Shown in pieces: positions 1 through 9,122 of a DNA stretch of 22,421 nucleotides. Numbering within the stretch: the first letter of the stretch is position 1; every line of letters starts with the position of its first letter. The notes under the pieces were generated by a model. The model was not told where the DNA came from and did not search any database. It saw only the letters and a list, made by a program, of their open reading frames with translations. Source of the DNA: Chara braunii. Its lineage: Eukaryota > Streptophyta > Charophyceae > Charales > Characeae. Both the position numbers and the translations under genes were made by a program. The stretch covers positions 975,786 to 998,206 of the forward strand of contig BFEA01000070.1 of assembly GCA_003427395.1 (NCBI GenBank). Reading direction: 5' to 3'.

Positions 1-21
1 AAAAAAAAAAAAAAAAAAAAA
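1..21. repeat. Poly(A) tract at window edge
   Basis: Twenty-one consecutive A residues open the window. This may be the tail of a retroposon that lies mainly outside it, but nothing here can show that. Confidence 0.9.
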
Positions 22-136
22 GTTCTCAGAAAAATCTGAAAACAACTATATGTTATGTAACATAACAATACAAGCAACTTTTGCCTTGGAGTCATGTTCA
101 AATTCGCATTCAATCATGAGTTAAAAATCGAAAACC

Positions 137-247
137 GGGGGAGACGTCCGGGGGAGACGACCGGCCCCCGGACGTATGACTTTTTTTTTTTTTTTTTTTT
201 CCCGGACGTATGGGGGAGACGTCCGGGGGAGACGACCGGCCCCCGGA
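137..247. repeat. Two 42-bp GC-rich units split by a T20 tract
   Basis: A G/C-rich unit at 137-178 recurs at 212-247, where its first 36 bases are identical. Each contains a CCGGGGG...CCCCCGG inverted repeat able to form a 7-bp hairpin (149-172 in copy 1). Between them lies AC plus twenty T (181-200). The last 12 bases of unit 1 (167-178) are repeated at 201-212, directly after the T tract. This is the arrangement expected if an A/T tract was inserted into an existing tandem pair with a 12-bp target duplication. Confidence 0.8.
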
Positions 248-760
248 GCATTGGTAACCTAGTTTGTATGGCATTTGTCCCAGCCAAAAAGAAATGAAAA
301 ATTGCCAAAGATGGCGGTGTCAAAAACGTGCTCGCCCACTCAATAATTTCATTCTCGTTTTACATTTTTTTAATTTTATTATTATTATTTATTTTTAGTA
401 TTTTTTTTTTTTTCAAATTTGGTAAAGAATTTGAATGTAGCGTTCAGGCAAATGTTGTTTAGTTTATTCTTCTGCATAACATATATCTGTTTCAGAGTTT
501 TTGGAATTCGTTTGTTTTTCGTTTTTGTTTTTTCTGTCTTCGTTCGGCCAAACGGCCGAGCGCGTCTTGAGGGGGTGCCGAACGTTCGGGCCTTCGGGTT
601 CGGGCGTTCGGCCCATCCCGAACGCCAGCAACCCTGTGTACATACATATATCCTGAGTGTTTGTGCGGCGTATTGGGACCGTGCACAAGGGTTAAACAGA
701 GTATGCGTTTGAGAGAGAATAAAAACGCCTTTTATCCTTTGCCTTTTATAGTTTTTATTG
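248..760. other. AT-rich stretch with palindromic GC cluster
   Basis: I see no gene here. The DNA is T-rich except for 543-630, where TTCGG/CCGAA-type words cluster. That patch includes a TCGGCC-AAAC-GGCCGA hairpin (544-559) and the perfect 12-bp palindrome CCGAACGTTCGG (578-589). Open frames across the region are low-complexity and look like chance. Confidence 0.5.
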
Positions 761-1529
761 TTGGACGTTGTAGTCTGTGACAACCATCGAAGTCCAACCC
801 CTTGAGTTCTCTCCAGACCCTAGATGATGGAGCTGGTCTCCAACGCGATAAGAGACGATTTCCACCACAGGTATAAACCTGCGTACCACCCACTCTCTGC
901 ATGATGCAGAACAGGGTGTGGCTCTCAACCACACTTGGAGGTTGTCCAACGTGGAGATATTAACCCCTCAAGGCGCGTGTCAACCGACACTTGAGTGTCG
1001 AACGCGACCCTCGAGATTATCAAGGATTGCGTGACTATGGGTACTACATAGTACTCCATCGTTGCGACCGCTTGCATAAGCATGCATTGCTAGTCGATGT
1101 GGGAAGAGCCTGCATCCGCGCAGTTTTATACTAAGTCTCACGTGTCGCCTATCCGATTTCCGCATCGGAAGGTTACGGGTTGGATACAAAAGCGACTAGG
1201 AGTGTTGTTGTGTTATTTTGTTTTGTGTCGTTCCGTGTGTGTGTGTGTGTGTGTGTATTTTTATGTTTCATGTGTGGTGTAACGTGTGGTGAGTGGGATG
1301 CGTCCTAGTCGATCGACGACGAGTCACGCTTGGGACTTCAACCCCCCAGTGCAGCGGTTCGCGAGCGGGTGCGATAGAGGCGTGGGACCGCGCGTACCCC
1401 CTATGCTACAGTGTACGAGAAACGCACTCGGCTGGTCCACCTCTGAGATTGCAACTGATTAACTTTCGTACTGTAGACTGGTAGCTCGACGGGGATACGC
1501 CCACCGAAGGGAGGTAACAACTCCCGTAA
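761..1529 (+). other. Probable 5' region of the Penelope-like element
   Basis: This stretch lies directly upstream of the reverse-transcriptase pseudogene and has similar composition. It holds an inverted repeat CGACACT-TG-AGTGTCG (985-1000), a GT microsatellite (1235-1257), and a nested hairpin just before the reading frame (CCACC/GGTGG outside GGGAG/CTCCC, 1501-1535). I recognise no protein domain, in particular no GIY-YIG endonuclease. Assignment to the element rests on position only, and the true 5' boundary was not found. Confidence 0.3.
1235..1257. repeat. (GT)n microsatellite
   Basis: About eleven GT dinucleotides in a row. Confidence 0.9.
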
Positions 1530-3317
1530 GGTGGAGGTAAGTTGTACCTTGCGTTGACCCTATTCTATCGTAGGAGCTCGCGAGAGGTATGGCTGGCGCA
1601 ATCGGCAGGAGAGGCTTGCAGAAACTCCTTGTGTATCGCTAGAGTAAACCAGCTCCTGTGTGATGCGCCCGGGAGGGTCTCGCACTGCGTAGGACCGATG
1701 TGCTCGACATCGTTAGTGGTGGACCTATTGCACAATCAGCGCAAGTTCGGCAGAGCTGATGTGCTAACAAGGGTAGGTTTTCCCTATCCACGGATAGGAG
1801 GACACATGCAAAGTCGAATTCAGGAGTTGGAGGATGCTCGTCCGTTTCTGCATAATGCGAACAACGTGCCCAAGCCAAATCATTCGAATAGGGTTAAGCT
1901 TCTCATGCATGAGGTTGTCGAAGGTGTGACAACGCGGATCAATTTTCGGGATCGTATCCCCGAGTTGCATCGATGAAATATCAAGCAGTGTATGACCGCG
2001 CACCCTGACGTTTTAACTAAGTTTGTCGATATTTGTATTGTGCGTGATTTGAAGCAGAGACTTGATGGTCTGGTATTGACCCCTTTGGACAGAAATCTTG
2101 GTGAAACACTAGTCCTCTGTCTGAAGGTGTGCTACGAGGCTATGACGGGACTTTTGGTCAGTAGTGTGGGTTACGTGGTCGTGAATACCGAGGAGAAGAA
2201 GGTGAAGAGGGTCATGAAGGCTGAGGTCAAAGTGAATGGTCTGCAACATTTCGTGAGATGGGACGACAAAGGGCAGTTTGGGGAGGCATATGTCATGCCT
2301 AAGCACAAGAACTTATCCCGTTATAGACCTATTTGCCCGAACTTCTCCGAGCCTACAATAAGGACTTGCAAAGTTGTTGCTAAAGTTCTAAACCACCTGT
2401 TGAAGACTCTGCCAACGAAGTGACACTTCAATCTCAATTCTATGTCCGCTCTGGTACCTCGTTTGGAGCAAATTGACAAGAGGATTAAGCACAAAATCGG
2501 GAACGTTGACCTATCAATAATGTCATATGACATCAAAGACATGTTAAGTAAGCATCCACGCGAGGACATTGTAGATGTCGTGGATTGAATTGTAGACTAT
2601 CATGTGGGAAAAGGTTGCAACTATATTCGGGTGAATCGTCGTGGGCCAGGCGGTACATTTGGTCCTTCCACATGGGATGATCATTGGCATTCCATCAACT
2701 TACAACAAGTTAGACAATTCGTCCCTTTTGAGCTCAAGCACACGTATACTTGGGCTACCAGCGTGCAACTCAGGCAAGTGGTGGGAATTCCCATGAGCAA
2801 GAGTTCAAGCCCCCCACTAGCCTATATTATGTGCGCATACGCGGAGTTTCGCTTTTTGCGTAATCTCGGTAAGGATAGGCATTATGTTTTTGGCCTACGC
2901 CTCATGAATGACGTCTCCTTGATCATCCTGAATCGTAAGCGGAGCTCTATGTGAACGTTGCTACCTGCTTAATCTCCAGTTAAAACGGACTAACGACGAG
3001 TCTAATTGGTGGGACTTCCTGGGGACCAAGATGACCGTGAGTACGTTACCCCTTTATGTTGGATGCTATCAATCCGCGAAGATGGAGATTACTTGGAATA
3101 TAAGAACAGTCAGTCCTATCAATCTTGGGGATGTAAGCAGCAGAAGAGTGTTGTGATTTCAAGCCATCTGCATAGGATTGATAGGAATACCAACATCAGA
3201 TCACTCATCCCGTTGCGAGTTCTAAGTCTGACTCGCAAATATCGGATGGAGGATTTTCCCCCGCCTTTCTTTGAGAGGGTTTTGCGATGCTTTGCAACAG
3301 ACAAAGACCCAATCTGA
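1530..3317 (+). pseudogene. Decayed Penelope-like element reverse transcriptase
   Basis: One reading frame carries a recognisable reverse transcriptase in the usual order. An N-terminal part contains TPLDRNLGETLVLC (about 2070-2115). It is followed by MPKHKNLSRYRPICP (2292-2336), motif A SYDIKDM (catalytic Asp codon 2529-2531), motif B QVVGIPMSKSSSPPLAY (2775-2825) and motif C RLMNDVSLII (2898-2927). The Q-GIPM-SPPLA form of motif B and the PKHK block fit Penelope-like elements better than LINE or LTR enzymes. From memory the closest matches are Chara braunii proteins. The frame is never shifted but is interrupted by TGA at 1974, 2421, 2586 and 2952 and TAA at 2970, 2991 and 3003, ending with TGA at 3315. 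Motif C has Asn (AAT, 2907-2909) where the first catalytic Asp is expected. Motif B has Ser (AGC, 2796-2798) where Gly is usual. The gene is therefore dead by both nonsense and active-site change. The piece after 3006 stays in frame but matches no domain I recognise. Confidence 0.8.
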
Positions 3318-4120
3318 GGGCTATAACAGTCAATTGGTTGTATGGGTAGGAGGATGAGATTGCTTGATGAAGGTATGTAGTAACGATTTGACTGCGTAAT
3401 TTCGTTTTTTCGTTTTCGGACTTAGCTACAGTTTTTGTTTTGCCTTTGTTTAGGACGAAGCCAGGCTGGGATGTTACGCGATACGATGATATTTCGAAGA
3501 TGTGCTTAGGTTAGGTGTTAGCACCTGATGTGCCTGTTGTTTTCCTTTGTTTCATTTTCTTCTTTCATTTATTCCTTTTTGTTTTATGATAAAGGAATTT
3601 GTAGGCTAGTACGTGGTGACTGTGCTCTTGTAGGGTTGTATGTGGTGATAGGTTGTCTTCCCCTTTGCCGAAGGGTGGTACGTGGTGACAACGTTTTTTC
3701 CCTTTGGTGTATGATGACACAGTGTGTGACCTGTGTAGACTTACTATGGCGCCATCTGTATGTTGGGTGTAGGGCCAATTATATATTTTTTCTCCTTTTT
3801 GTTTTTTCTTTCTGTACTGACTCCGAGGACGAGACAAACCGTTGTTTTGAGCCCGGTTTATACCCGTGTGGTAGTTGTCCCGTGTTTATGGGGCCGGAAC
3901 CCAGTACCTGTGGTTTTTCGTACCCAGGAGCTAGTGGTTTGCCCCTCATTGCTCCCGTACTGTTCCTACTGTACTTGACTATATTAAGGGTTGGTGCTAA
4001 GCCTGAGGTCTTTTCGGGTCTGATGTTGTTTGACTCGCCGATGTTTCCGGAGACTTCGTTAGGGTCAACAGCGGAGTTGGGTGTGGGAAACGACGATGGT
4101 GTTTAGGGAAAAAAAAGGTG
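3318..4120 (+). other. T-rich 3' region behind the RT pseudogene
   Basis: I recognise no gene. A GTATGT...TTTAG pair (3373-3453, 81 nt) has the form of a small intron, but nothing shows it is spliced. A loose repeat of an ACGTGGTGA-like word occurs around 3610, 3640 and 3680. An open frame of 192 codons runs to 4106 without recognisable domains or a convincing start. The stretch is best read as the untranslated 3' part of the Penelope-like element. Confidence 0.35.
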
Positions 4121-4124
4121 GTTC

Positions 4125-4173
4125 CTCCCCCTGAGGATGACCGCGTGGCGGCGGTCGAAACTGGTCAGGGTGC
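4125..4173 (+). ncRNA. Hammerhead-ribozyme-like hairpin
   Basis: The order of elements follows a type I hammerhead. CTGAGGA (4131-4137) fits the CUGANGA core. A perfect 6-bp stem II follows (GACCGC 4139-4144 with GCGGTC 4151-4156, loop GTGGCG), then GAAA (4157-4160), a very short stem III and the cleavage triplet GTC (4164-4166). CCC upstream can pair with GGG at 4168-4170 as stem I. Departures are an extra T at 4138 between core and stem II, an A-C mismatch at the base of stem I, and a two-base stem III loop. Penelope-like elements are known to carry minimal hammerheads in their terminal repeats, and this one lies about 800 bp behind such a reverse transcriptase. An alternative fold pairs CCCTGA with TCAGGG around the same inner stem. 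Activity is unproven. Confidence 0.4.
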
Positions 4174-4550
4174 CATAACCCACCGGCTTGTAGCAATCGA
4201 CCTTTTGTACTCTTGTACTTGGAAGTGTATTGTTACTTGGTGCTGATGCACTGAGTGCAATGTGCTTCTCCAGTGTGCTTGCGTATGCGTGAATGCACTT
4301 ATCTCTTGCATGTGTATCTCACCTCTTGACAGTGAACTACACAGGACGTCAGTGATAGATGTATTTATTATTTTTTTTTGTTAACGTGGTCCGATAGACC
4401 ACCGATCAGATATTAAACTGACCAGAGCAGAAACTACACTTGATCTATTTTTAGCAAAAAGGCCGACAAAGGTATGTAGGTGGATTTTTAATCCATACCA
4501 TCCAGGACCTGACCTTTCTCTTGAAGATGTCAATAATCCGAAAATGTCGG

Positions 4551-5130
4551 TTTTTTTTTTTTTTTTTTTTTTAAAGGACATGCTCCAATCTATTCGTGGG
4601 GAGCAGCATGTGCTGGGAATCACGCCCGGCGTCCCATATGAAGACATGTACAAAACAATTTATGAAGCAATTGAGGTACCGGGGCCATTTACCCGGTTTC
4701 AGCTTCAGAGTATCCTCCAAGATCGTGAATAAGCTACTGGACTTCGTGATAGATGATGAGAAGACTAACGAATCTTTTTTTATGATCGCTAAACACCTCT
4801 TAAAATCCATTGCGATTTTCAGAACACTCGAGTATCTAAGGGATTTCCAACAGATCGCAACAAAGCTCACTAAAAATGACTCATTCTCTAACAAATTCAT
4901 CCAGGCCTCACGCCCCCTATCTGCTAGGTTACAGAGCAACGCGACTCACTCCAGCTCCGACCAGTGTTGTCCAGTGTCAGCAACCCCCAGCTGTCCCTTA
5001 GGATGCCCCCTCATAGCATCCCCAGATCTCTCTACAAGACCTTATGCCCTCACCTTCGGCCAGTTACAGAGCATCACCCCGGCTCCGGCCAGCGTCGTTC
5101 TGGCATTGAACAACCACCGATCTTGAATAT
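4551..5130 (-). mobile_element. Retroposon R1, near full-length copy
   Basis: Read on the minus strand, this copy has three parts. First comes a 5' module of about 215 bp (5125 down to about 4910), itself two related half-units, each with a CTGGCCGG-GCTGG word followed by CTCTGTAACCT-like and GTGAGGC words. Then a middle of about 170 bp, then a 3' module beginning near CTGAAGCTGAAACCGGGT (about 4710) and running through TCCCAGCACATGCTGCTCC to CACGAATAGATTGGAGC. It ends in a 22-base A tail (T at 4551-4572). The same order recurs on the plus strand at 10226-10772, which defines R1 as one element. Indels between the two copies break any shared frame, so it is probably non-coding and non-autonomous. 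Open frames within it, up to 176 codons on the plus strand, are antisense chance. Confidence 0.75.
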
Positions 5131-5264
5131 AACAGTCTAATTCCAGTGTAGCTTCGTACAAACCACCAGCAGATCCTCAGAGTCCCGAAAGAATAACAAC
5201 GGTGCTTATTTTGAAAACTCCAGAAAAAATCAGGAAAAGTCCCAACCAAATACAAACAAAGGAT

Positions 5265-5975
5265 ATAGAAATTCCCCCCTGTCCCCCTTGTTCCCCTGCC
5301 CCACCGCTGCTGCCTCCAAAAAGGACCACCCCTGATCATGGACACTCGTCATCGACCCCAACTTGGGATAGACCCGTTTCCGCCCCTACTCCAACAAAGG
5401 CATCCAGTTCCCACCCAAAGTATGCCTCTGCCGACCCCTTGCCCTTGTCTGCCACCGCTGGGATATGATGTCGACCCATACATCTCCCCCAGCCTCAGAG
5501 TCGAGCCCCGTCTCCCTTCAAAGCAATCACCTCCCTCCTTATGATGCCCTTGCAGAGTAGAGCTCTCCCCCTCAGAACCAACCCACCACCCCACCAGAAA
5601 TAATTTGTTTCCGGACGTTTCTGTGGATTATTTCCCCCCCCTCCCCTCCATCTCCCCCTGTCCCTCCGCTGCCTCCACCGAAAAGGACTGCCCTGATCAC
5701 AAGCTCTCCTTATTGGCCCCGACTTGGGACATACCTACTTCCTCCCCCAACTTCCACTAAGGCATCCAGTTCCACCCAAAGTATGCCTCAGCCAACCCCT
5801 CACCCCTATCTGCCTCCGCTGGGATGCCAACCCATACATCTCTCCCAGCCCCAGAATAGGGCATCCCCCAAAAATCTGCCCTCACTCCCTCCAGGGCATT
5901 TCACCCCCCACCTTGTGAAGCCCCTGCATAGTACAACTCGCCTCCTTTAAACCCCAACCCCCCACCCGCGCAAAA
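5265..5975. repeat. C-rich tandem duplication, period about 360 bp
   Basis: A block at about 5265-5610 is repeated at about 5625-5975. Shared landmarks include CTGATCA (5332 and 5694), ACTTGGGA, AAGGCATCCAGTTCC, CCAAAGTATGCCTC and CCCATACATCTC in the same order. The copies are clearly diverged and carry small indels. The proline-rich frames across it shift between copies, which argues against coding. Confidence 0.8.
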
Positions 5976-6149
5976 ATAGTTCATTAGTGCGCCCAAAGGG
6001 GAATCATAATTAATAGTGGAGAAAAGAAAAACAAGGAATGTAGGAAATAGGATTCCTAAGATATTAATGGAGGAATCGGAAATTTCTAAAAATTGTGATG
6101 AAGAAAAGGTAGATGAGATTTTTTTTGGATTTTGTTGATGACGATGAAC
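5976..6149. other. AT-rich spacer
   Basis: No feature recognised between the C-rich duplication and the GAT minisatellite. Confidence 0.4.
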
Positions 6150-6377
6150 AGCCCCCTGAAGATGATGATGATGAGATAATGATGAGGATGATGGTGACGA
6201 CCAACTCACTTGCTGATGTGAAAGGCAAACAATGCCTTGAAGAGCAGCATCTAATGATGACAAACTGATGATGGTGATGGTAATGAGAAGACAAAATGAT
6301 GATGATGATCATACTAAAGAACAACACCAACAGTCCCTATGATTACAAACTGATGATGATGATGATGATGATGAATC

Positions 6378-6417
<40 letters not shown>

Positions 6418-7030
6418 TTGATGTTGATGTTGATGTTGCTGCTGATGATGATGATGTCGTGCATCATGTCGGTAATAATGATGATGATGATAATGATGAT
6501 GATGATGATGATGACGCACAACGCCCTGTGATGACAACATGATGATGATGGTGCTGATGAAGAGCACCTTTGATGATAACCTAATGATGATGATAATAAG
6601 GATGAGCAACGCCCTATGATGATGAGCTTCGCCAACCGCGCCCTATGATGGTGAACTATTGGTGATGGTAATACAACGATGAGTGACGAGCAACACCCCT
6701 GATGAACGGCTCCTTGATAATGATGATGATACTAGCGCCGTACATAAGTGAAGACCTACGCCTTGATGATGATGACGAGCAGTACCCTGATGATGATGAT
6801 GGTGATGCCGAGCCTCATCGTGATGATGATGACAAACCATTACCGTGATGATGATGTCGGACCACGCCCTGTTGTTGTTGATGATGATGATGATGATGAT
6901 GATGACGAGCAACACCCTAGTAATGATGATGACGAAACATTACTGTGATTATGGTGTCAAACCGCGCCCTGTTGATGATGGTGCTGGTGATGATTAACGC
7001 CCCGTTGCTGATGATGAGGAGCGCCCTGAT
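6150..7030. repeat. GAT/ATG minisatellite with CCCTG spacers
   Basis: Runs of GAT trinucleotides, the longest around 6350-6420, alternate with a spacer of the type AACGCCCTG or close variants (for example near 6518, 6608, 6636, 6760, 6860, 6962, 7005 and 7020). The repeat length is irregular, so this is a compound minisatellite rather than a plain trinucleotide array. Translations in all frames are runs of His, Asp, Met, Ile or Ser and should not be treated as genes. Confidence 0.85.
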
Positions 7031-7176
7031 TACGCTGACACATCTACTTCCTCATGATTGTAGTCGCCACCGCACTCGCACTTCAATTTACCAAAGGCTG
7101 ACTCTACTATACTCCACAGGCGTCGACATAGCCAACGCCTCTCAGGCCATATTCCACGTGCAAAAACGCAGCGACA

Positions 7177-7386
7177 ATGGAGTGAAACGTGGAACTCCCA
7201 GAAGAAGAAAAACGGGAGTTAGTCCAACCGCCACATCAGCTTGTGATGTGGCGTGGACAAGCGCCTTCAGTTACCTGCGCGTGTACAAAGTGTCTGGTTT
7301 ACAGAAGAGATGGCCACCATCGCGTCGTCGTCGTGGCCCACCTGTGCGATGTTGCAACCCCGGGCAAAGCGCAGCGCTCCCGGTAG
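7177..7386 (+). CDS. Small frame with CxCxxC motif, possibly a gene relic
   Basis: This frame has less repetitive composition than its surroundings. It encodes a Cys motif CACTKC (codons at 7276, 7282 and 7291) followed by a basic His/Arg/Val stretch, and ends at TAG 7384. An ATG at 7177 is followed two codons later by TGA (7183), so the frame is open only from 7186. A GTGAGA that could be a splice donor lies at 7427 but belongs to another frame. I do not recognise the product. The Cys spacing is reminiscent of small zinc-binding segments in plant transposases, but that is a weak impression. It could be a transposon relic or chance. Confidence 0.2.
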
Positions 7387-7430
7387 CTTCGCGGCCCGCG
7401 CCCGAATGTTGTTATCGTACATTAAGGTGA

Positions 7431-8224
7431 GATCCCAATTGCTTCTCCGGTTCTTTGCTGTCATGGGTCGTTGGGTTTGGACTGAATTCTCTGTGAAGCT
7501 GTGTTGATGGGCTTGACATTGTCATTTACAACGCAACTGCGTCCGGGGAGTAAAAAGGAGGCGGGGCGTCCCAATAATCTCTTCTGGTTGGTGCACTTTG
7601 TCGTAGGGCTATACTAGCATCGGTTGTGGGGAGGAGGAGTGACTCCTTCAATGGGAAGAGGCAGGGGCTGAGTTTGGTATGGGCAGCGGTTGGGCAACTG
7701 GACAAGGGGACTGCGGGAGCGGAGCGGTGTGTGATGGTCTGCAGTGATTCGTGATTTCAAGTGAAGTTCAATTCGGCGTCACGTAGCGACGAAAGCTCTG
7801 AGTGCAACATTTTTTCAAAATTTAACCCTAGGTACTACTCCGATAGATGATTTGATGGTTAGGGATGTCTCATTGGTGTTTTGAAAACTGAAACCTAGTC
7901 TATTTCCTGATATTTTCTTGGATGGTGAATTAAACGTTGTCAATCTCAACATCTTATGGATGATCTGTAAATCTGATTTTTGTCTGATTCTCAATTCGTA
8001 ATTTCTTTTTTTTTTCATAGATTGATGGTCAAAGTTTACAATTGACTATTTTGTTTTGTACTCATATAACCATCTAAATTAGTCTTCAGATTACAACATC
8101 TGGTAAATTTTATGAGCTACTTTCTGTCTCAAATCCCCAAAGACGAATTCTAGTCGGGTATTCTAATTCGTAAAATTTTCAGATTTGCTGGCCGGAAATT
8201 CATAGGTATATTCTGATGTCGATT
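7431..8224. other. No feature recognised
   Basis: The first half is mixed-composition DNA. The second half, from about 7805, is AT-rich with T tracts (8006-8017). No frame, RNA or repeat in it could be supported. Confidence 0.4.
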
Positions 8225-8466
8225 TTCAAAAAACCGATCGAAAGTCCTATTTGGACATCGTATTCGTAAATGCTAATAATACGGTGGTAGAGACAGAATT
8301 GCGGATATGCGTTTTTTTCTAATTCTGACTTTCGATCAGTTTTTTGAACAATTCGTAAATGCTCGAAAGTCCTATTCGGACATCGTATTCGTAAATGCTA
8401 ATAATATTTCATGACAAAGAACAATTCTGTGTCTATTGCTGTCATAATTGCGGATATGCGATTTTT
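8225..8466. repeat. Overlapping inverted and direct repeats
   Basis: A 22-bp inverted pair, 8225-8246 and 8327-8348, matches at 21 of 22 positions. A 42-bp direct repeat (8239-8280 and 8364-8405) differs at one base, and a second direct repeat AATTGCGGATATGCG occurs at about 8298 and 8447. The arms overlap the direct repeat, so the block is a partly folded-back duplication of about 125 bp. Confidence 0.8.
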
Positions 8467-8467
8467 C

Positions 8468-8690
8468 GATGTCAGAACGACGCTGGTCGGTGCTGGGGTG
8501 TTGCCCTATAACCTGCGAAGCTGGAGCATGAGGCTTGGTAGAGAGATCTGGGGATGCTTAGGGGCGGGCATCTCACGAAATAATCAAGGGTTGTTGCTTG
8601 GAGTATGTCGGTCGGAGATGGGGTGAGTTGTGTTGCCCTGTAACCTAGCGGTGGGGGTGTGAGGCTAGACCGACTCAGGCAGAGAGTATG
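8468..8690 (+). mobile_element. Retroposon R1, 5' module
   Basis: This copy contains both half-units of the R1 5' module: CAGAACGACGCTGGTCGG, GCTGGGGTGTTGCCC, AGAGAGATCTGGGGATGC, then GGTCGGAGATGGGGTGAG and CCCTGTAACCTAGC. The middle and 3' parts seen in the copy ending at 10772 are not recognisable after it. Confidence 0.7.
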
Positions 8691-8894
8691 ATTGCGCTGG
8701 CGAGCTTGAGTAGGGTTGTTATAGTCTCCTTGACTGCTCTGCAAATTGTCAACTAGGTTTTATATTTTATTTTTTTTAGCATGTATTAAAAAAACATGCA
8801 ATTAAGGAAAGCAGATTATTCACACGGACGGGTGGGAAGTTCGTAAGGGGGTATAACAGGGGAAGGGCCTTAGTCTTCGTCAGTAGGTCAGAGG

Positions 8895-9100
8895 ACGTGG
8901 TTGAGATGACGCAAGCCGGTGCTGGAGTGTTGCTCTGTAACCTGGGGGACCGTGAGGCTTGGGGAGCTCTGTCGAGGGAGGAAGGCAGAACCACCACGTT
9001 CGACACAGACGTTGCTGGGGTTTTATCCCTGTCACCTAGGGGCGTGCGGCTGATGGAAGTTGTTGAGGGAGGAAGAAACTCCTTGCCGTCTATACCAGGC
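8895..9100 (+). mobile_element. Retroposon R1, diverged partial 5' module
   Basis: GCCGGTGCTGGAGTGTTG, CTCTGTAACCTGG and GTGAGGCTTGGGGAG match the R1 half-unit. A weaker second match (GTTGCTGGGG...CCTGTCACC) follows. The copy abuts the mitochondrial fragment at about 9120. Confidence 0.55.
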
Positions 9101-9122
9101 TGGGGAACTTTTGACGCAGTAT

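Noticed and set aside
1537-1574. Intron from GTAAGT to TAG at the start of the RT frame
   Set aside because: The donor looks good, but 37 nt is too short for a usual intron and no acceptor tract is present.
4596-5126. 176-codon plus-strand frame as a gene
   Set aside because: It is antisense to the R1 retroposon, and the corresponding region of the other long copy has indels that break the frame.
6150-6560. Hammerhead cores (CTGATGA) in the minisatellite
   Set aside because: The word arises from the GAT repeat itself and is not followed by a stem and GAAA in the required order.
6309-6948. Poly-His, poly-Ile and poly-Asp/Met open frames
   Set aside because: They are translations of the GAT minisatellite in different frames, with no unique sequence.
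6700-7030. CRISPR-like array
   Set aside because: The repeats are degenerate trinucleotides with irregular spacers, in a eukaryotic context.
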